A stretch of 64,000 nt of DNA from Neobacillus mesonae (GTDB taxonomy: Bacteria > Bacillota > Bacilli > Paenibacillales > Paenibacillaceae): positions 62,001 through 126,000 of the forward strand of contig JAMBOW010000006.1 of assembly GCA_023715865.1 (NCBI GenBank), written 5' to 3'. The notes under the pieces are model-generated. The model had not been told where the DNA came from. It ran no database searches and saw only the letters and a program-made list of their open reading frames with translations. Shown here in pieces: positions 1 through 7,800 of this stretch. A program made the position numbers and the translations under genes. How positions within the stretch are numbered: position 1 is the stretch's first letter; every line of letters starts with the position of its first letter.

Positions 1-104
1 GTCAAGGCTAGACTCAGTAATGTCCAGCATATTGAGCGCTAATTTCATTTCAATAAATTTATGCTTTCATCCATTCATTTATAATCCAAAGGGGAAGAGA
101 GAAA

Positions 105-773
105 ATGAAAAAATTAGAGCTGTTAGGTAAAATGTTTGAACAAGGCGTCGTTGCCGTATTGCGGGCCGATTCGGCTGATCAAGTCGTCGAAATGGCAGAG
201 CAGGCGATAGCCGGAGGAATTAAAGTCATTGAGATTACGATGACTGTACCCGGTGCACTGCAGGCGATCGAGCGTTTGAGCCAAAAATATTCATCGAAGG
301 CAGACAATGAAGCGGACTTTGCAATTATAGGTGTAGGGACAGTGTTGGAACCTCAATCTGCGCGCGCTGCCATTATGGCGGGGTCAGAATTTGTTGTAGG
401 GCCTTCCTTAAATCCTGAGACGGTGAAATTGTGTAATCTTTATCGTGTACCGATACTGCCAGGGGTCATGACGATCGCTGAAGTTCAATCGGCCTTGGAA
501 CTTGGTGTGGATGTTGTTAAACTATTCCCGGGGAACGTTTACGACCCATCCATTATAAAGACAATGAAAGGGCCTCTTCCTCAAGCGAACTTTATGCCAA
601 CCGGTGGGGTGTCTCTGAGCAATCTGGGAGACTGGATCAAAGGAGGCGCGGTTGCTGTCGGAATCGGATCTGATTTAACTGCTGAAGCTGTCAAGACAGG
701 TGACATGACTCACGTCCGCCGCAAAGCCGAGCAGTATATGGATGCATACCGAAAGGCAGTTCAAGAGAAATAG
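105..773 (+). CDS. eda: KDPG/KHG aldolase (2-dehydro-3-deoxyphosphogluconate aldolase)
   Basis: Cytoplasmic class I aldolase that splits 2-keto-3-deoxy-6-phosphogluconate into pyruvate and glyceraldehyde-3-phosphate, and may also act on 4-hydroxy-2-oxoglutarate. The 222-residue protein has the normal length for a single-domain TIM barrel. Visible motifs are GGIKVIEIT with the catalytic Glu43, GVGTVL (76-81), GPSLNPE (99-105), the Schiff-base segment VVKLFPG with Lys139, and MPTGGV near the C-terminus for phosphate binding. The ATG is preceded by AGGGGAAGAG at a good distance. It is the first gene in the window; any partner such as a KDG kinase or uronate gene would lie upstream, outside the view. 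It is followed by the hydrolase gene after 38 bases and may be co-transcribed with it. Confidence 0.93.
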   Translation: MKKLELLGKMFEQGVVAVLRADSADQVVEMAEQAIAGGIKVIEITMTVPGALQAIERLSQKYSSKADNEADFAIIGVGTVLEPQSARAAIMAGSEFVVGPSLNPETVKLCNLYRVPILPGVMTIAEVQSALELGVDVVKLFPGNVYDPSIIKTMKGPLPQANFMPTGGVSLSNLGDWIKGGAVAVGIGSDLTAEAVKTGDMTHVRRKAEQYMDAYRKAVQEK

Positions 774-811
774 GAAGGTCAACGGGCAGCTTAGAAAGGT
801 GAAGAACAAAC

Positions 812-1591
812 TTGAATCAAAGTAAAAACAGAATCAGTAAAGCAAAACTAACTCTATGGATTATCATTGGCGTCCTTCTGGTCGCGATACTGGGAGCCTA
901 TATTTTTATCCAAACGAGTGCCATGGGACCGCTTGCAGATGCACAAGCAGCTATGAAATCGACGGATCAGGTAAAGGTAACATCTGAGAAGAAATGGATT
1001 GAATTTATGCCTGCAAATCCTGAAGGAGTCAGCGTCATATTCTATCAAGGTGGACTGGTTGAGGAAGAGAGCTATGCGCCTCTCGCACAGCTGTTGTCGG
1101 AGGCAGGGCACCCGGTATACATCTCCAGAATGCTTGCTAATCTGGCTGTGACGAAAATGAACCTGGCAAGCGAAATTCAGGAGGCTCATCCAGAACAGAC
1201 CTTTGTTATTGGCGGACACTCCCTTGGAGGAGCGATGACAGCAAGATATGCCGCAAGTCATACGGAGGAGCTCGCTGGTGTGTTCTTTCTCGGCGCATAT
1301 CCAGATGAGAAGGGAAGTATAGACGAAAGCGGACTGCCTGTAATCAGTATTACAGGCACGAAAGATGAAGTAGTGAACCGGGAGAAGCTGGAAGAGGGCA
1401 GAAACTTTGTTCCGCAAGATGCAATCTACTATTCTTTGGATGGCGGTAACCACGCTCAATTCGGAGATTACGGACTTCAAAAAGGGGACGGAACCGCAGA
1501 TATTACATCTCAGGAGCAGCAGCGTCTTACAGCTGAATCATTAATTGCATGGATGGGACAAATCGATTTGTCCGCTCGAGAAAGTGAATAA
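812..1591 (+). CDS. Membrane-anchored alpha/beta hydrolase
   Basis: Predicted hydrolase of the alpha/beta fold held at the outer face of the membrane by one N-terminal helix (residues about 12-35, a run of hydrophobic residues after a basic start). The nucleophile elbow is GGHSLGGAM, with its serine around residue 136. Further on, an Asp in GTKDEVV and a His in GGNHAQFGDYG complete a plausible Ser-Asp-His triad. The fold resembles the small alpha/beta hydrolases found in many Firmicutes; the substrate cannot be read from the sequence. The start is TTG at 812, chosen because GAAAGGTGAAG lies just upstream and no ATG gives a better fit. A strong terminator follows, so it ends the eda transcript. 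Confidence 0.8.
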   Translation: MNQSKNRISKAKLTLWIIIGVLLVAILGAYIFIQTSAMGPLADAQAAMKSTDQVKVTSEKKWIEFMPANPEGVSVIFYQGGLVEEESYAPLAQLLSEAGHPVYISRMLANLAVTKMNLASEIQEAHPEQTFVIGGHSLGGAMTARYAASHTEELAGVFFLGAYPDEKGSIDESGLPVISITGTKDEVVNREKLEEGRNFVPQDAIYYSLDGGNHAQFGDYGLQKGDGTADITSQEQQRLTAESLIAWMGQIDLSARESE

Positions 1592-1610
1592 CTTCATAGG
1601 AACAACACAT

Positions 1611-1642
1611 AAATTCTGACTGATTTCTCAGTCAGAATTTTT
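1611..1642 (+). terminator. Rho-independent terminator after the hydrolase gene
   Basis: Perfect 13-base-pair inverted repeat (AAATTCTGACTGA at 1611-1623 and its complement at 1628-1640) around a TTTC loop, ending in a short T run. It separates the hydrolase from the following HAD gene. Confidence 0.8.
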
Positions 1643-1676
1643 AAATGATGTAAAAGGATGTGGTCACATCTCTTTA

Positions 1677-2426
1677 TTGAAGATTGGACAGAAGGAAGCT
1701 CATGTTTCTGGTATTTTGTTTGATAAGGACGGAACGCTTTTAAATATTGAAGAATTGTGGACGCCATGGGCTAATTTTGTTCTAGATGAGCTGGAACAGA
1801 AGTTGTCCTCTATGGGTAAAAGCTTTACAGGTACACGGGAACAAGTGCTGGGAACAAGGTGTGACGCCGAAGGCAAGGCGGCCGGCTATGACGCTGAGGG
1901 GCCGTTTGCTATCGCAACTGTAAGTGAGTCTACGGCGGTGCTTGCCTGGCAGTTATATGCTGCAGGAATGCCCTGGAATGATGCAATAACCTGTATTCGT
2001 AAGATCAGCAGCAGGGCAGAGGGATCTATAAGAAAGGAAAATGCAGTTCCTATCGAAGGGCTGATTCCTTTTCTTGACCGCTGTAAGGCGCATGGTCTCG
2101 TACTTGGAGTCGTAACGGCGGATTCCACCAGCGCTGCGACATTACATTTGGAATGGCTCAAGATTCTTGACTACTTCGATGTTATAATCGGTTATGACCG
2201 AGTCGCCAAAAGTAAACCGGATCCTGAAAGCGTGCATGCTGCTTGTCTGGCACTAGGGCTCTCTCCTGGAGAACTAGCTGTGGTCGGCGACAGCAACGGG
2301 GATATGCAGATGGGAAGAAGTGCAGGAACTCAGCTTAATATTGGAATAGTATCTTCAGGAAATACGTCGTACTTAAAGCAAGCTGATATAGTAATTACGC
2401 ATTATGATCAAATACAGCTTACATGA
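1677..2426 (+). CDS. HAD-superfamily hydrolase (phosphoglycolate phosphatase-like)
   Basis: Cytoplasmic haloacid-dehalogenase-type phosphatase of 249 residues. Motif I is DKDGTL near residue 17 (nucleophile Asp plus the general acid two residues on). Motif II is VVTADST, motif III is the Lys in KSKPDPE, and motif IV is GDSNGDMQMG; a helical cap lies between motifs I and II. This is the phosphoglycolate phosphatase/beta-phosphoglucomutase branch; the substrate is unknown. The start is uncertain. The TTG at 1677 is 19 bases from AAGG at 1654-1657, which is long. An in-frame ATC at 1668 sits at a normal 10 bases and would add three residues. The sirtuin gene follows after 27 bases, so the two are probably co-transcribed. 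Confidence 0.82.
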   Translation: MKIGQKEAHVSGILFDKDGTLLNIEELWTPWANFVLDELEQKLSSMGKSFTGTREQVLGTRCDAEGKAAGYDAEGPFAIATVSESTAVLAWQLYAAGMPWNDAITCIRKISSRAEGSIRKENAVPIEGLIPFLDRCKAHGLVLGVVTADSTSAATLHLEWLKILDYFDVIIGYDRVAKSKPDPESVHAACLALGLSPGELAVVGDSNGDMQMGRSAGTQLNIGIVSSGNTSYLKQADIVITHYDQIQLT

Positions 2427-2453
2427 AATGAATGCGAAAGCGGGGGAAGTAAG

Positions 2454-3194
2454 ATGCCTGATGCGTTGGAACCTTTAGTGACATGGATTCGTGAAAGCTC
2501 AAAAATTGTATTTTTCGGCGGAGCGGGCACTTCTACCGAAAGCGGGATACCTGATTTTCGGTCCGCCGCTGGTATTTATCAAACAGAACAGCATTCGCCC
2601 TACTCACCCGAGGAACTGCTGAGCATTGATTTTTTTATGCTGCATCCCGATATTTTCTATGATTTTTACCGTACAAAGATGCTGCATCCTCATGCTAAGC
2701 CAAACGGTGCTCATCGTCTACTTTCACGGCTGGAGAAGGAAGGAAAGCTGTCAGCTGTTATCACACAAAATATTGACGGTCTGCATCAAGCAGCGGGGTG
2801 TGGACGTGTACATGAGCTTCATGGCTCTGTTCACCGCAACTATTGCATGGACTGCGCAAAATTTTATGATCTGAATGACATATTGGCATTCAATTCAGTG
2901 GTGCCCCGGTGTCATTCGTGTAACGGAGTCATCAAGCCCGATGTGGTGTTATATGGAGAGTCACTGGATCAAACCACACTCTACCATGCAGTAGATGCAT
3001 TGTCTGAAGCGGACTTGATGATGATTGGGGGAACTTCACTCACCGTTCAGCCGGCTGCACAGCTCATCACTTATTTTCAAGGTAAACATACGGTTCTGCT
3101 GAATGCTACACCAACTCCCTATGACAGGAGAGCGGATCTGCTCATTACAGATCCAATCGGAAGTGTGTTGGATCAAGTGAATGCAATGCTGTAG
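2454..3194 (+). CDS. cobB: NAD-dependent protein deacylase (sirtuin, CobB/SrtN type)
   Basis: Removes acetyl or other acyl groups from lysines using NAD, giving nicotinamide and O-acyl-ADP-ribose. At 246 residues it is a core-only bacterial sirtuin. The NAD site reads GAGTSTESGIPDFRS (residues 23-37), followed by TQNIDGLH (104-111) and the catalytic His123 in LHGS. A zinc knuckle is formed by CMDC and CHSC about 20 residues apart. GTSLTVQP matches the C-terminal NAD-binding motif. The ATG follows GGGGGAAGTAAG. It is the last gene of a short unit with the HAD phosphatase and ends at a strong terminator. Confidence 0.93.
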   Translation: MPDALEPLVTWIRESSKIVFFGGAGTSTESGIPDFRSAAGIYQTEQHSPYSPEELLSIDFFMLHPDIFYDFYRTKMLHPHAKPNGAHRLLSRLEKEGKLSAVITQNIDGLHQAAGCGRVHELHGSVHRNYCMDCAKFYDLNDILAFNSVVPRCHSCNGVIKPDVVLYGESLDQTTLYHAVDALSEADLMMIGGTSLTVQPAAQLITYFQGKHTVLLNATPTPYDRRADLLITDPIGSVLDQVNAML

Positions 3195-3200
3195 TTCAGA

Positions 3201-3242
3201 AACATGCCTTTCTCAAAATTTGAGAAGGGCATGTTGTTTTTT
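3201..3242 (+). terminator. Terminator after cobB
   Basis: Long hairpin with about 17 paired bases (AACATGCCTTTCTCAAA pairing with the segment at 3219-3235, one G-T pair) followed by GTTTTTT. Confidence 0.85.
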
Positions 3243-3326
3243 CGTACTCAGCAGCTTTAACGAGCTCTAAACAACTAAAAGCAAGCTTTGCCGAGCAGCA
3301 GTAGATAAACCCGGGAGAACACAATC

Positions 3327-3368
3327 TGTAAACGTTTTCTTGTCAAGTGGCTGCTTTAGGACTATCAT
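3327..3368 (+). promoter_or_regulatory. Sigma-A promoter with overlapping cre-like site
   Basis: TTGTCA (3340-3345) and TATCAT (3363-3368) are separated by exactly 17 bases, 50 bases before the aldo/keto reductase start. TGTAAACGTTTTCT at 3327-3340 matches the CcpA consensus TGWNANCGNTNWCA at 13 of 14 positions and touches the -35 box. A site in this place would normally give carbon catabolite repression or activation. Confidence 0.65.
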
Positions 3369-3417
3369 GAGGAAAGATGTATAAAAAACTTAAGGGCTAA
3401 CCGCAGGAGGATGATGC

Positions 3418-4419
3418 GTGATGGTATATGTAGCTGACAATGGACGCTATGATGGAATGAAATATAACCGGGTAGGGCGCTCAGGGCTCAAGCTGCCGGC
3501 GATTTCACTTGGACTGTGGCACAACTTCGGCGGTATTAATGCGCTCGAGAATGGCAGAAGTATGATTACACGCGCATTTGATCTGGGCATCACCCATTTT
3601 GATCTTGCTAATAATTATGGACCGCCCCCAGGGTCGGCCGAGCAGCTGTTTGGGCAGGTACTGGCTCAGGATTTGAAGCCTTATCGAGATGAGCTTGTGA
3701 TTTCGACGAAGGCGGGATATCATATGTGGCCGGGACCCTACGGTGAATGGGGCTCGCGCAAATATTTAATATCAAGCCTTGATCAGAGCCTTAAGCGGAT
3801 GGGACTCGATTATGTCGATATTTTCTACTCCCATCGTTTTGATCCGGATACTCCGCTGGAGGAAACCATGCAGGCTCTGGACCATATCGTTCGATCAGGT
3901 AAAGCCCTGTATGTCGGTGTTTCCAATTATTCTGCTGAAAAAACGAAGGAAGCTGTACAAATTTTAAATGAACTTGGCACTCCGCTGCTGATTCATCAGC
4001 CTCGTTACTCTATGCTTGACCGCTGGATTGAGGACGGACTTCAGGATGTGCTTACTGAAAATGGAGTCGGAAGCATCGCCTTCTGTCCTTTGGAGCAGGG
4101 AGTACTAACCAACAAGTATCTTAACGGTATTCCTGAGGATTCCAGAGCGAAAAGCAGCTCCGTCTTCCTGAACGAGAATCAGATTACACCAGAAACGCTC
4201 AGAAAAGTACGTGCACTAAACCAAGTAGCTGTATCCCGCGGACAAAGTTTGGCCCAGTTAGCGCTTGCGTGGGTGCTTAGAGAGGGCAAGGTGACTTCCG
4301 CTTTGATCGGAGCCAGTCGTCCGAGCCAGATCGAAGAGAATGTAGCTGTTCTTAACAATCTTGAATTTTCAGCTGATGAACTTGCGCATATCGAGTCGAT
4401 CCTTCGTAAGGACAATTAA
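3418..4419 (+). CDS. Aldo/keto reductase, YghZ/L-glyceraldehyde-3-phosphate reductase type
   Basis: NADPH-dependent reductase of the AKR14/YghZ branch, whose known members reduce L-glyceraldehyde-3-phosphate and methylglyoxal-type aldehydes. The 333-residue protein carries the family's unusual segments FDLANNYGPPPGSAE, STKAGYHMWPGPYG and YVDIFYSHRFDPDTPLEET. These supply the Asp, Tyr, Lys and His of the AKR active site; the C-terminal IGASRPSQIEENV binds the cofactor phosphate. A GTG at 3418 and an ATG at 3421 are both served by GCAGGAGG, so the start is certain only to within one codon. The gene has its own promoter and a cre-like site. It converges on the AraC-type gene with a shared terminator. 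Confidence 0.88.
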   Translation: MMVYVADNGRYDGMKYNRVGRSGLKLPAISLGLWHNFGGINALENGRSMITRAFDLGITHFDLANNYGPPPGSAEQLFGQVLAQDLKPYRDELVISTKAGYHMWPGPYGEWGSRKYLISSLDQSLKRMGLDYVDIFYSHRFDPDTPLEETMQALDHIVRSGKALYVGVSNYSAEKTKEAVQILNELGTPLLIHQPRYSMLDRWIEDGLQDVLTENGVGSIAFCPLEQGVLTNKYLNGIPEDSRAKSSSVFLNENQITPETLRKVRALNQVAVSRGQSLAQLALAWVLREGKVTSALIGASRPSQIEENVAVLNNLEFSADELAHIESILRKDN

Positions 4420-4460
4420 TGCGATAGAGCTGTGCCATTACTTTAAATACAGTGACAAAA

Positions 4461-4505
4461 AAACAAGCCTGCCTTATGATCAAATTCATAGGCAGGCTTG
4501 TTTTA
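4461..4505. terminator. Bidirectional terminator between converging genes
   Basis: Inverted repeat AAACAAGCCTGCCT at 4461-4474 with its complement at 4490-4503, flanked by A runs on one side and T runs on the other, so it can end transcription in both directions. The stop codon of the AraC-type gene lies inside the right flank. Confidence 0.85.
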
Positions 4506-5363
4506 TTTGGGCTGCTGCTCCTGCACTTGCTTACGGTATGCGCTGGGAGAATGTTTATAGAAGCGTTTAAACTGCCTTGAAAAATAGAGCGCGTCGGGTA
4601 GCCCGACAGAAGCAGATACCTGCTCGATGGACAGCTCAGGCCGTTCTCTTAGCAGCTGTCTGGATTTGTCAATTCTTAGCTTCAGTAAATAAGTAACTGG
4701 CGAGATCCCAATTTCTTTTTTGAATATGCGTGATAAGTAGGCTCGGTTATATCCCAGGCTTGCACACATCTGCTCGATGGAGATGGGGTGGGCATATTGC
4801 GTGGACATGTATTGAATCATCTGTTTTACTGTTCTGCCTACCTGTGAATCGGTCAAGGTAACCGAGGATTCCATTACGAGTCTTTCTTTGGCCTCCGCAA
4901 AAATCAGATATAGGCACCCGATGGAGGTGAGATGAGCACTTTCCTTTTTTTCAAAAAAAGCACTTTGCATAGTAGATAAGAGCGCAGACAGCTTACTCTC
5001 GCGGTTCGTCGGAAGGACAGGCCGGTCCAGTCTGAAGCCTGCCTCGAACACCTGCTTGTCCGCCTCTTCTCCGGTAAAGGCCATCCAGCGGTAACGCCAG
5101 GGCTCCTCATCATCCGATACATAGCTAACCAGTTCTGAAGGATGAATTAGAAAAATGTCTCCGTCCGAAAGGTGGTAGGTGCGGTTCTCCGTACGGAAGG
5201 TGCCCTTGCCGGATTCGATGTAATGAAGGAGATAGTAGTCATATATTTTCGGTCCAAGAGCATGCCCGGGTTTAGTTTGGCTTTCCCCGACAAATAGGAC
5301 GTGCAGCGGACTATGCTCGTAATATACGGGATTGGAAGCGACGGAGTATGTGTCCTGCACCAT
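4503..5363 (-). CDS. AraC-family transcriptional regulator
   Basis: One-component DNA-binding regulator of 286 residues. The N-terminal half is a cupin-like sensing domain (YYLLHYIESGKGTF, LSDGDIFLIHP). The C-terminal hundred residues form two helix-turn-helix units, with the recognisable SIEQMCASLGYNRAYLSRIF and the signature ISPVTYLLKLRIDKSRQLL followed by GLPDALYFSRQFKR. The open frame extends to 5465, but the ATG at 5363 is preferred because GAAAGGGTG lies about 10 bases upstream; the extra 34 residues look unlike coding sequence. It is transcribed away from galKET, 248 bases off, so it is a candidate sugar-responsive regulator of that operon. This is inferred from position only. Confidence 0.87.
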   Translation of the reverse strand: MVQDTYSVASNPVYYEHSPLHVLFVGESQTKPGHALGPKIYDYYLLHYIESGKGTFRTENRTYHLSDGDIFLIHPSELVSYVSDDEEPWRYRWMAFTGEEADKQVFEAGFRLDRPVLPTNRESKLSALLSTMQSAFFEKKESAHLTSIGCLYLIFAEAKERLVMESSVTLTDSQVGRTVKQMIQYMSTQYAHPISIEQMCASLGYNRAYLSRIFKKEIGISPVTYLLKLRIDKSRQLLRERPELSIEQVSASVGLPDALYFSRQFKRFYKHSPSAYRKQVQEQQPK

Positions 5364-5530
5364 CCTTGAGTTCACCCTTTCGTCTAATAAAACGTATAAG
5401 CATTTGAAAACATAGTTAATAGCTCTAACGGTACAATTATACCATAAAAAGCAGGGGGAACCCATTAGGTAAATCCAGCGTTTTCCATAAATAGCTCGGG
5501 TTCCAAGTCACATTTGTCCATATATTTAAC

Positions 5531-5570
5531 ACATGGATGCATTAAGGTTAATAACGCTTCCATGTATACT
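5531..5570 (+). promoter_or_regulatory. gal operon promoter with nested dyad (candidate operator)
   Basis: A -10 box TATACT (5565-5570) with a weak -35 TTAAGG (5542-5547) at 17 bases lies 41 bases before galK. Over it sit an outer inverted repeat ACATGGATGC/GCTTCCATGT (5531-5540 and 5556-5565, one mismatch) and an inner perfect ATTAA-GG-TTAAT (5541-5552). The poor -35 suggests dependence on an activator; which protein binds is unknown. Confidence 0.45.
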
Positions 5571-5611
5571 TAACTTAAGATTAAAACAACTTTTACAAGA
5601 GGTGAAGGTTA

Positions 5612-6790
5612 ATGAACGAACAACAACTCAAACAACAATTTACTGAAAAATACGGCGAAGCTTCTGCTGAAGTTCGCGTGTTCAATGCTCCAGGACGCGT
5701 GAATCTGATCGGCGAACATATTGATTATAACGGCGGATATGTCCTTCCAGCCGCACTTGAATTTGGCACGACTCTGCTCATTCGTGAGCGTCAAGATGAT
5801 GAAATCCATTTTTATTCTACAAACCTATCCTATGAATCCGTAGTTAAGGTGCAGGATATCGGCAAGGAGAAGTCAGGCGAGTGGATCGACTACCCTGTCG
5901 GCGTAATGGTGGAGATCATCAAAGCAGGTACAAACATTACAAAGGGCTATGACCTGATGTTCCACGGTGAAATTCCGAATGGAGCAGGCTTATCGTCCTC
6001 TGCATCCATTGAAGTTGTAACTGCATACGCTTTGCTTACGATCGAGGGAGGAAAGGTTGATACAGTAGAAATCTCACTTTTGTCCCAGCGAGCAGAGAAT
6101 GGGTATGTCGGTGTCAACAGCGGTATTATGGATCAGTTTGCGGTTGCAAACGGTGCAGAAGACCATGCGATTCTGCTGATGTGCGATACGCTTGAATACA
6201 AGCATGTTCCATTCCGTACAGGAGCTTACAAACTGATTATCAGTAATACGAACAAACGCCGCGGACTTGTGGACTCAGCCTACAACGAGAGACGTCAGCA
6301 GTGCGATCAGTCCCTAGCGATATTGAAAGAGCAGGTGCCATCACTGAAGTATTTGGCGGAGCTTACACCGGCACAATATAACGAATTGGAATCATACCTC
6401 AGTGATGACATTTTGAAGAAACGGACGAAGCACGTAGTTGAAGAAAACGCGCGTGTGCTGGCATCCGTAGATGCCCTCAGCAGCGGTGACCTTGAAGCCT
6501 TCGGTAAACTGATGAATGAATCTCATGATTCCTTGCGAGACCTGTACGAAGTCAGCTGTGAAGAGCTCGACGTTATGGTTGAGGAAGCACGCAAAATCCC
6601 AGGCACACTGGGCAGCCGCATGACGGGCGCAGGCTTTGGAGGATGCACTGTCTCACTTGTCCATGAGAATGATGTGGATCAATTTGTTAAAGAGGTCGGC
6701 GAGGCATATAAGGCACGGACTGGACTTACCGGCGACTTCTATGTGTGCGGAGTAGGCGACGGCGTGAAAGAAATCAAAGGGGAGGCGTAA
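5612..6790 (+). CDS. galK: Galactokinase
   Basis: Phosphorylates alpha-D-galactose at C1 with ATP, the first step of the Leloir pathway. It is a GHMP-family kinase of 392 residues, the normal length. The N-terminal galactose signature reads APGRVNLIGEHIDYNGG (about residues 27-43). The ATP-binding motif is GAGLSSSAS (about 127-135), and MTGAGFGGCTVSL (about 336-348) is the third GHMP motif. The catalytic Asp lies in SGIMDQF. The ATG follows GAGGTGAAGG. galE starts four bases after the stop codon, showing tight operon structure. Confidence 0.97.
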   Translation: MNEQQLKQQFTEKYGEASAEVRVFNAPGRVNLIGEHIDYNGGYVLPAALEFGTTLLIRERQDDEIHFYSTNLSYESVVKVQDIGKEKSGEWIDYPVGVMVEIIKAGTNITKGYDLMFHGEIPNGAGLSSSASIEVVTAYALLTIEGGKVDTVEISLLSQRAENGYVGVNSGIMDQFAVANGAEDHAILLMCDTLEYKHVPFRTGAYKLIISNTNKRRGLVDSAYNERRQQCDQSLAILKEQVPSLKYLAELTPAQYNELESYLSDDILKKRTKHVVEENARVLASVDALSSGDLEAFGKLMNESHDSLRDLYEVSCEELDVMVEEARKIPGTLGSRMTGAGFGGCTVSLVHENDVDQFVKEVGEAYKARTGLTGDFYVCGVGDGVKEIKGEA

Positions 6791-6794
6791 ATCA

Positions 6795-7796
6795 ATGGCG
6801 ATTCTAGTAACTGGCGGAGCGGGGTATATCGGTTCACATACAGTAGCTGCACTGCTTGAGCGCGGCGAGGAAGTCGTTGTTCTTGATAATTTGCAGACAG
6901 GTCACCGGGAGGCGCTGCTAGGCGGCAAGCTTTACGAGGGTGATCTTCGCGATAAGGAGATTCTGGCAAAGCTGTTCTCAGAGAACGAAATTGATGCGGT
7001 CATCCACTTTGCAGCGAATTCCCTTGTCGGGGAAAGTATGCAAAATCCGGGGAAATACTATGATAACAACGTATTTGGTACGTTGTCACTGCTGGAAGCA
7101 ATGAAGGATGCAGGCGTTAAGAAGATCGTCTTCTCTTCTACGGCAGCAACTTACGGCGAGCCTGAAAAGGTTCCAATCGAAGAAAGCGACCGCACAGAAC
7201 CGACCAATGTATACGGCGAGACCAAACTGATGATGGAGCGTATGATGTCTTGGTTTGATAAAGTTCTTGGTATCAAATATGTATCCCTCCGGTACTTCAA
7301 TGCAGCCGGTGCACATGCCAGCGGCAAAATCGGAGAAGATCACCAGCCGGAAAGCCATCTCATTCCGCTAGTGCTTCAAACCGCACTGAAACAGCGCAAG
7401 CAAATCGCCATTTTTGGAGATGACTATGCTACAGAAGACGGAACATGCATCCGTGACTACATCCATGTAAGTGATCTCGCAGACGCTCATCTCCGTGCAG
7501 TAGATTACTTGCGCAAGGGTGAAGAGAGTAATGTGTTCAACCTGGGTAACGGTCAAGGCTTCAGCGTGAAACAGGTCATCGAAACAGCAAAAGAAGTAAC
7601 AGGTCTTGATATTCCGGTCGTGATGGAAGCACGCCGGGCAGGTGACCCTGCAGTGCTTGTCGCTTCCTCTCACAAAGCGCGCACTGTGCTGGGATGGGAG
7701 CCGAAATACACAGACTTGGCAGAAGTGATTAAGAGCGCTTGGAGCTGGCATCAATCTAATCCAGAGGGCTACAGCACTAACCATAAAGGGGAGTAA
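6795..7796 (+). CDS. galE: UDP-glucose 4-epimerase
   Basis: NAD-dependent interconversion of UDP-galactose and UDP-glucose in the Leloir pathway; it also supplies UDP-galactose for wall polymers. It is a short-chain-dehydrogenase-type Rossmann protein of 333 residues. GGAGYIGSH (residues 7-15) binds NAD, SSTAATYG holds the catalytic Ser/Thr region, and YGETK contains the Tyr-x-x-x-Lys pair. RYFNAAGA and DYIHVSDLADAH are GalE signatures. It sits between galK and galT with gaps of 4 bases on each side and has GGGGAGGCG as ribosome site. Confidence 0.96.
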   Translation: MAILVTGGAGYIGSHTVAALLERGEEVVVLDNLQTGHREALLGGKLYEGDLRDKEILAKLFSENEIDAVIHFAANSLVGESMQNPGKYYDNNVFGTLSLLEAMKDAGVKKIVFSSTAATYGEPEKVPIEESDRTEPTNVYGETKLMMERMMSWFDKVLGIKYVSLRYFNAAGAHASGKIGEDHQPESHLIPLVLQTALKQRKQIAIFGDDYATEDGTCIRDYIHVSDLADAHLRAVDYLRKGEESNVFNLGNGQGFSVKQVIETAKEVTGLDIPVVMEARRAGDPAVLVASSHKARTVLGWEPKYTDLAEVIKSAWSWHQSNPEGYSTNHKGE

Positions 7797-7800
7797 GGAC

